From Pachypanchax playfairii (taxonomy: Eukaryota; Chordata; Actinopteri; Cyprinodontiformes; Aplocheilidae): a DNA stretch of 64,000 bases. Every line of letters starts with the position of its first letter. Position 1 is the first letter of the stretch. The notes beneath the pieces were generated by a model. The model was not told where the DNA came from. It saw nothing but the letters and a program-made list of their open reading frames with translations, and searched no databases. Shown piece after piece: positions 59,280 to 64,000 of this stretch. The stretch covers positions 2,025,191-2,089,190 of the forward strand of contig SSNP01000014.1 of assembly GCA_006937955.1 (NCBI GenBank), read 5' to 3'. The translations under genes and the position numbers were made by a program.

Positions 59280-62200
59280 TCAGAAGGCGTCCGCTGGCCC
59301 TTCCTCTGAATCTACAGCTTTCCTAAAACAGAAAGTGATGCCATATGAAAAATAAAACAGTTTAAAAATCTCCTTCAGAGGAATGTGATGAACTTCTCCT
59401 CCTGTACTTTACCTTTTCTGTTTTTTGGAGTGCAGTACAATCGTTGTTATAATTAGAATCAAGGTTAAAGCTCCAATAACTGAACCAGCTATAATTCCTG
59501 TGAGATTACCTGAAATATAACCACAGTTATTTTAACAGAGACACAAAGCCATGCATTCAGATCAAATGAGATTGATTTTGTTGTCATTTCTTGTTTATTT
59601 CACTTGATTTGTGTAGTTAATTGCACTAAAACCAACACTAGCTACGTTTACATGCGCCAAATTTCCCCAATCTGATTAAAATCTTGGTCGATCGGAATTC
59701 CCAAATCCCTGTTTACATGGACACTAACTGAAATGATCTGATCATGTCATGAGTACACATGCACCAAGCACTCAATCAGGTTAAATTAGTTGAGCATGCG
59801 CACAGCGAGTTGTCTTTCTGGGGGAAGAAAAAAAAGTAAACAAACTCCGTCCTTTCTGCACGTCTTTCCCGCCCCATCGTGTGCTCGATCTGACTCACGT
59901 TATCCCCAATATGAACCTTCTGCAGGTGATTACCTTTATGTTTGGGTTTTTACTGGTCGCATTAACCAAGCTAGAGGCTGAATACATATTGCTACTGCTC
60001 CTCCACCACAGGAGAGGAGAGCAGGATGACAGGATGACTGCGCCAGCAGACCACTTCTGTTTACCTCCCGCTATGTTTTCTACTTGGGTCTGCAAAAGCG
60101 GGAAGACGTCACGCTGAAGTTGTACGCATGCGCAGTGGGCTTTTTTCACCCCTTCATTCTGAATGGGTGTATACAGTGGGGCAAAAAAGTATTTAGTCAG
60201 CCACCAATTGTGTAAGTTCTCCCACTTAAAAAGATCAGAGAGGCCTGTAATTTTCATCATAGGTATACCTCAACTATGAGAGACAAAATGAGAAAAAAAA
60301 ATTCAGAAAATCACATTGTCTGATTTTTAAAGAATTTATTTGCAAATTATGGTGGAAAATAAGTATTTGGTCACCTACAAACAAGTAAGATTTCTGGCTT
60401 TCACAGACCTGTAACTTCTTTAAGAGGCTCCTCGGTCCTCCACTCGTTACCTGTATTAATGGCACCTGTGTGAACTCATTATCAGTATAAAAGACACCTG
60501 TCCACAACCTCAAACAGTCACGCTCCAAACTCCACTATGGCCAAGACCAAAGAGCTGTCAAAGGACACCAGAAACAAAATTGTAGACCTTCACCAGGCTG
60601 GGAAGACTGAATCTGCAATAGGTAAGCGGCTTGGTGTGAAGAAATCAACTGTGGGAGCAATTATTAGAAAATGGAAGACATACAAGACCACTGATAATCT
60701 CCCTCGATCTGGGGCTCCACGCAAGATCTCACCTCGTGGGGTCAAAATGATCACAAGAACGGTGAGCAAAAATCCCAGAACCACACGGAGGGACCTAGTG
60801 AATGACCTGCAGAGAGCTGGGACCAAAGTAACAAAGGCTACCATCAGTAACACACTACGCCGCCAGGGACTCAAATCCTGCAGTGCCAGACGTGTCCCCC
60901 TGCTGAAGCCAGGACACGTCCAGGCCCGTCTGCGGTTTGCTAGAGAGCATTTGGATGATCCAGAAGAGGATTGGGAGAACATCATATGGTCAGATGAAAC
61001 CAAAATAGAACTTTTTGGTAGAAACTCAACTTGTTGTGTTTGGAGGGGAAAGAATGCTGAGTTGGATCCAAAGAACACCATACCTACTGTAAAGCATGGG
61101 GGTGGAAACATCATGCTTTGGGGCTGTTTTTCTGCAAGGGGACCAGGACGACTGATCCGTGTAAAGGAAAGAATGAATGGGGCCATGTATCGTAAGATTT
61201 TGAGTGAAAACCTCCTTCCATCAGCAAGGGCATTGAAAATGAGACGTGGCTGGGTCTTTCAGCATGACAATGATCCCAAACACACCGCCCGGGCAACGAA
61301 GGAGTGGCTTCGTAAGAAGCATTTCAAGGTCCTGGAGTGGCCTAGCCAGTCTCCAGATCTCAACCCCATAGAAAATCTCTGGAGGGAGTTGAAAGTCCGT
61401 GTTGCCCAGCGTCAGCCCCAAAACATCACTGCTCTAGAGGAGATCTGCATGGAGGAATGGACCAAAATACCAGCAACAGTGTGTGAAAACCTTGTGAAGA
61501 CTTACAGAAAACATTTGACCTCTGTCATTGCCAACAAAGGCTATATAACAAAGTATTGAGACGAACTTTTGTTATTGACCAAATACTTATTTTCCACCAT
61601 AATTTGCAAATAAATTCTTTAAAAATCAGACAATGTGATTTTCTGGATTTTTTTTTCCTCATTTTGTCTCTCATAGTTGAGGTATACCTATGATGAAAAT
61701 TACAGGCCTCTCTGATCTTTTAAAGTGGGAGAACTTACACAATTGGTGGCTGACTAAATACTTTTTTGCCCCACTGTACATGCACGTCTATCTGAATGAA
61801 GATCGGACAAAACCACCCCTCTCGATCGGAAGTAAATTTCATTCTGATCAGGCTGCATCGGATCAAAACATTCTGATTGACATGTTTACATGACGTATTT
61901 TTGTTCCGATTGGGCGTTTATTCTGATTAAATGTGCCCATGTAAACGTAGCTAATGTTACGCTTTAACTACGTAACTACGGTCCAAACATTTGATTAATT
62001 GTAAAGTTCTAGATAAGAAATAATCCTCCAATGCATCGAAGGTTCGAATCAGCAAGTCTCTCTTCTAATAACTTTGAAGTTTTTTTTCATTTCTGATTCA
62101 GGAACGTTTTGAGAGAAGTCCTCATTTACACCTGGAGATGTTTTAAATGTGTCTGTTTCTTTTAATCCGAGTAGCTTCAGATTGAATTTTTGTGTGAATT

Positions 62201-64000
62201 TAACCGTTTGTGGGCTTTCAGAGATGATTTAATAAATCAAATGTTGCACACAAGACACACAGTCACACGCTCAAAATCAAACACACACTTGTTGCCACTG
62301 ATTTGTTGATTTTTGCAAATCAAGATTTGAATATTTATTGATTTTCTTGGGTTTTCATACTGGAAACGGTGCAGCTTGTTTCTTCTCCGGACCATTGGCC
62401 GTTCTCCTGACAGAAACGTTGTGCCGATCCACCGAGCGTGAAGCCTTCATCACAAGAAAACTGGACTTTAGCTCCTTGTAAGTAGATGGTCCCATGTTTT
62501 GTCCCATTAGTTGGAGGTGGAATCCATCCACAGGATTTCACTGTACACAATAAACACCAACTCAGTGATAAGACGTTGGACTCAATGACCGTTGTTTCAA
62601 ACTTCTTACCAGGTTTTAGATCATTCACTAGAGAAATGTGACTCTGGAAAGAAATTCTTGTTGCATTTCCCATTTTTGGGCTTCGACCTACCAGGATATC
62701 ATATCTGCAAAACAAAGATAAACATCAAACAGCTTATTTAAAGATGAAACATTACTATTTGTTGGGTATATTTTGGTGTCACTGAGCTGCAAAACATCAA
62801 ACAAGAAACCTACAAAACTTGAATTTAATGTATTCAGTTTTTCTTAAATTCCAGGAACAGTTTTATTTATTTTATCATATAGAAGAAAAAAAAACTTTAG
62901 AACATCCTGATCATTATTACACAAGCTTCCCTCCTTTAACAGTACATTTACTGTGGCTGACAGGGTCACTTCTGGATTTGGATCCACACCTGTTTGAGGT
63001 TTTTTTCTCCTACCTGCAGAACTGAGAACCCTCTCCGGAGCAAATCTGAGCTGCTTGATCAGAAAGTGGATCATCTGGACTCTCAGGGACAGAAAACACT
63101 GGAGTAAAACTGCTGTCATGTCTGGGTTCATAGTAATAAGTGTTCAGAAGATATTCTGAATCATATGTGAACAAGGCAGATGTGTTCAGCACCGCCCCTG
63201 TAAGAAAACACCAAATACTCAATAAATCATCACGCCATAGAGTTGCAACTGTTCCAGCTCAATGTGGAGGAACTTAGAACGTGTTTTATTCTTACAGCTC
63301 GCCCCAAACTGAAACAGCTCTACTGGGTCGGTGTGGTTCTGTACGAGCTGCCCGCTGCTGGAGACGAGGTCGTCTTTGGCATCATCGTTCATCCTTCCCA
63401 ACAGTCCCAGAGTGGAGCCTTTAAACTCCTCTGGCAGGAGGACGGTGGTTGTCATGGTTACGTCTCTCAGTCGTACTTCCACCCCGGCTCCAGATGGAAA
63501 CATCACGGTCACATTTGTAGAGGTTGGAGAAAAAACAAACACACCTGCAGGAGATTTGGTTTTACTTTTCATTTTAGTATAATAAGATGATGTCATTACT
63601 TTATTTTAAATCGATTTAGTAGTTTTTTTAAATCTTGTTTGTGTTACTTTCAGAATTAAATTTGCTCGACATATTTCAAAGTATAACTAAAATAAAAATC
63701 TGTTACAATTATTAGAAATGCCCTTCGTTATTCTGATCTTGATAGAGAAAACAAAAGCAAAACATCATCGCTGTAAGGGCACAAATTTAAATTAAATATG
63801 GACCAAAGGAAACAGGAAACAGTAAAACAAGAAACAAGAAATCCCACCATGTAAGTCCATCCAGCTCTGCTCAGTGAAGGAAAGGATTTGCTGATTTTGC
63901 AGCACTTCCAGGCCACCGTACCCACTGATCAAACGCACCTCGATAACATCAGAAGACGCTTCCCTCATGGCCACAGATGTCAACTTTGTAGCATTAATCA
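59280..64000 (-). CDS. susd2: Sushi domain-containing protein 2, C-terminal part (7 exons, 5' end outside window)
   Basis: SUSD2 is a type I membrane protein (somatomedin B, AMOP, VWD, sushi, TM). Exons on the minus strand are 64000-63848 (partial), 63544-63296, 63197-63014, 62704-62610, 62540-62361, 59509-59413 and 59322-59280 (TGA 59282-59280). Phases agree at every junction and the window encodes 332 residues. Seen in order: the VWD region (SSDVIEVRLISGYGGLEVLQ, FTEQSWMDLHG, LGLLGRMNDDAKDDL, ELFQFGASWAV), the post-VWD block (TYDSEYLLNTYYYEPRHDSS, QICSGEGSQFCRYD), one sushi domain with four cysteines (SCGWIPPPTNGTKHG ... ENGQWSGEETSC), a transmembrane helix (GIIAGSVIGALTLILIITTI) and a short basic-then-acidic tail ending ADAF. 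The 2.85-kb intron between the sushi and TM exons holds a MITE with a Tc1 element inside it. The sushi exon would otherwise read through to KTQENQ and stop; the GTATGA donor at 62360 joins it in frame to the TM exon. Confidence 0.92.
60174..61776 (+). mobile_element. Full-length Tc1-like transposon, 1603 bp, with ~200-bp inverted repeats
   Basis: A complete DD34E Tc1 element flanked by TA on both sides (60172-60173 and 61777-61778). It starts CAGTGGGGCAAAAAAG and ends with the exact complement. Left (60174-60373) and right (61576-61776) inverted repeats are about 200 bases each and nearly perfect. Each carries an outer and an inner related motif (AAGTATTTAGTCA and AAGTATTTGGTCA), the IR/DR layout known from Sleeping Beauty-class fish elements. 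It encodes one uninterrupted 340-residue transposase. It is inserted in a MITE that itself lies in a susd2 intron. Confidence 0.95.
60537..61559 (+). CDS. Tc1-like transposase, intact, 340 residues
   Basis: Cut-and-paste transposase of the Tc1/mariner superfamily that binds the inverted repeats and moves the element into TA sites. An N-terminal paired-type double helix-turn-helix region (about residues 1-110) includes a GRPR-like linker (LPRSGAPRK, 55-63). The DD34E catalytic domain has D153 (IWSDETKIELFG), D244 (FQHDNDPKH) and E279 (LNPIENLW), with 34 residues between the last two. A glycine-rich stretch (VKHGGGNIMLWGCFS) lies between. Length and catalytic positions equal those of Sleeping Beauty transposase. 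There is no stop or frameshift. Compared with the 14.6-15.6 kb copy it differs at residue 31 (R here, Q there) and 167 (C here, R there), both at CpG-type transitions, so each copy probably carries one private change. Activity is not shown. Confidence 0.95.
   Translation: MAKTKELSKDTRNKIVDLHQAGKTESAIGKRLGVKKSTVGAIIRKWKTYKTTDNLPRSGAPRKISPRGVKMITRTVSKNPRTTRRDLVNDLQRAGTKVTKATISNTLRRQGLKSCSARRVPLLKPGHVQARLRFAREHLDDPEEDWENIIWSDETKIELFGRNSTCCVWRGKNAELDPKNTIPTVKHGGGNIMLWGCFSARGPGRLIRVKERMNGAMYRKILSENLLPSARALKMRRGWVFQHDNDPKHTARATKEWLRKKHFKVLEWPSQSPDLNPIENLWRELKVRVAQRQPQNITALEEICMEEWTKIPATVCENLVKTYRKHLTSVIANKGYITKY
61954..62360. other. susd2 intron, right part
   Basis: Intronic sequence between the MITE and the sushi exon; nothing further recognised. 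Confidence 0.5.

Larger units (their letters stand above)
59641..61951. mobile_element. MITE with GCTACGTTTACATG termini, interrupted by Tc1
   Basis: The termini GCTACGTTTACATG (59641-59654) and CATGTAAACGTAGC (61938-61951) are perfect inverted repeats, each bordered by TA (59639-59640 and 61952-61953). Without the 1.6-kb Tc1 insert the element is about 700 bases, non-coding, with repeated short motifs such as ATCAGAT/ATCTGAT. The TA target and lack of coding suggest a non-autonomous Tc/mariner-type element. The Tc1 landed in it later, giving a relative age order. Confidence 0.75.

Overview
The window looks like nuclear DNA from a ray-finned (teleost) fish. The evidence is AT-rich sequence, small vertebrate-type exons with GT/AG introns, Tc1/mariner elements with a 340-residue transposase, long (TG)n runs, tRNA-derived SINE fragments and a fish-type M17 (LIF/CNTF-family) cytokine gene. 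Species cannot be fixed from sequence alone. Single Ns at 13272, 14657 and 36369 mark joins or ambiguous bases.

Layout. 1-38.5 kb has no gene I can recognise. It holds a LINE-1-like ORF2 relic (1.15-1.62 kb), two copies of a ~480-bp interspersed repeat (8.5 and 30.8 kb), a truncated Tc1 element (14.7-15.9 kb) with duplicated flanks, a decayed RecQ-helicase-like fragment (17.7-18.1 kb), a hAT-type non-autonomous element (20.7-21.3 kb), a TTAA-flanked MITE (23.1-23.6 kb), a duplicated TG-microsatellite unit (24.6-25.4 kb) and SINE fragments. 38.5-64 kb is gene-dense: tesc (+, 8 coding exons, 38.5-42.4 kb), an M17-like cytokine (-, 3 coding exons, 44.9-46.0 kb), the 3' half of a TAO kinase 3 gene (-, 7 exons, 50.0-54.1 kb), an HSPB1-like small heat-shock protein (-, 3 exons, 56.8-57.6 kb) and the 3' part of susd2 (-, 7 exons, 59.3 kb to the right edge). 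A full-length, apparently intact Tc1 element lies inside a MITE within the penultimate coding region of susd2.

The genes form no operon and share no pathway I can demonstrate: a myristoylated EF-hand protein, a secreted cytokine, a stress-MAPK kinase fragment, a chaperone and a cell-surface sushi protein. Four of the five are on the minus strand. The main points for follow-up are: (1) the Tc1 copy at 14.7 kb, where the assembly seems to have joined an empty-site haplotype to an occupied one, recording a polymorphic insertion; (2) the taok3 locus, where only coiled-coil exons are present, a TAG lies in frame near the start of the first of them, and a CpG-richer block sits where the kinase exons should be; (3) a structurally complete Tc1 with catalytic residues, long inverted repeats and internal direct repeats, nearly identical to the 14.7-kb copy. 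I did not find a convincing new multi-gene system; the novelty is in these structural observations.
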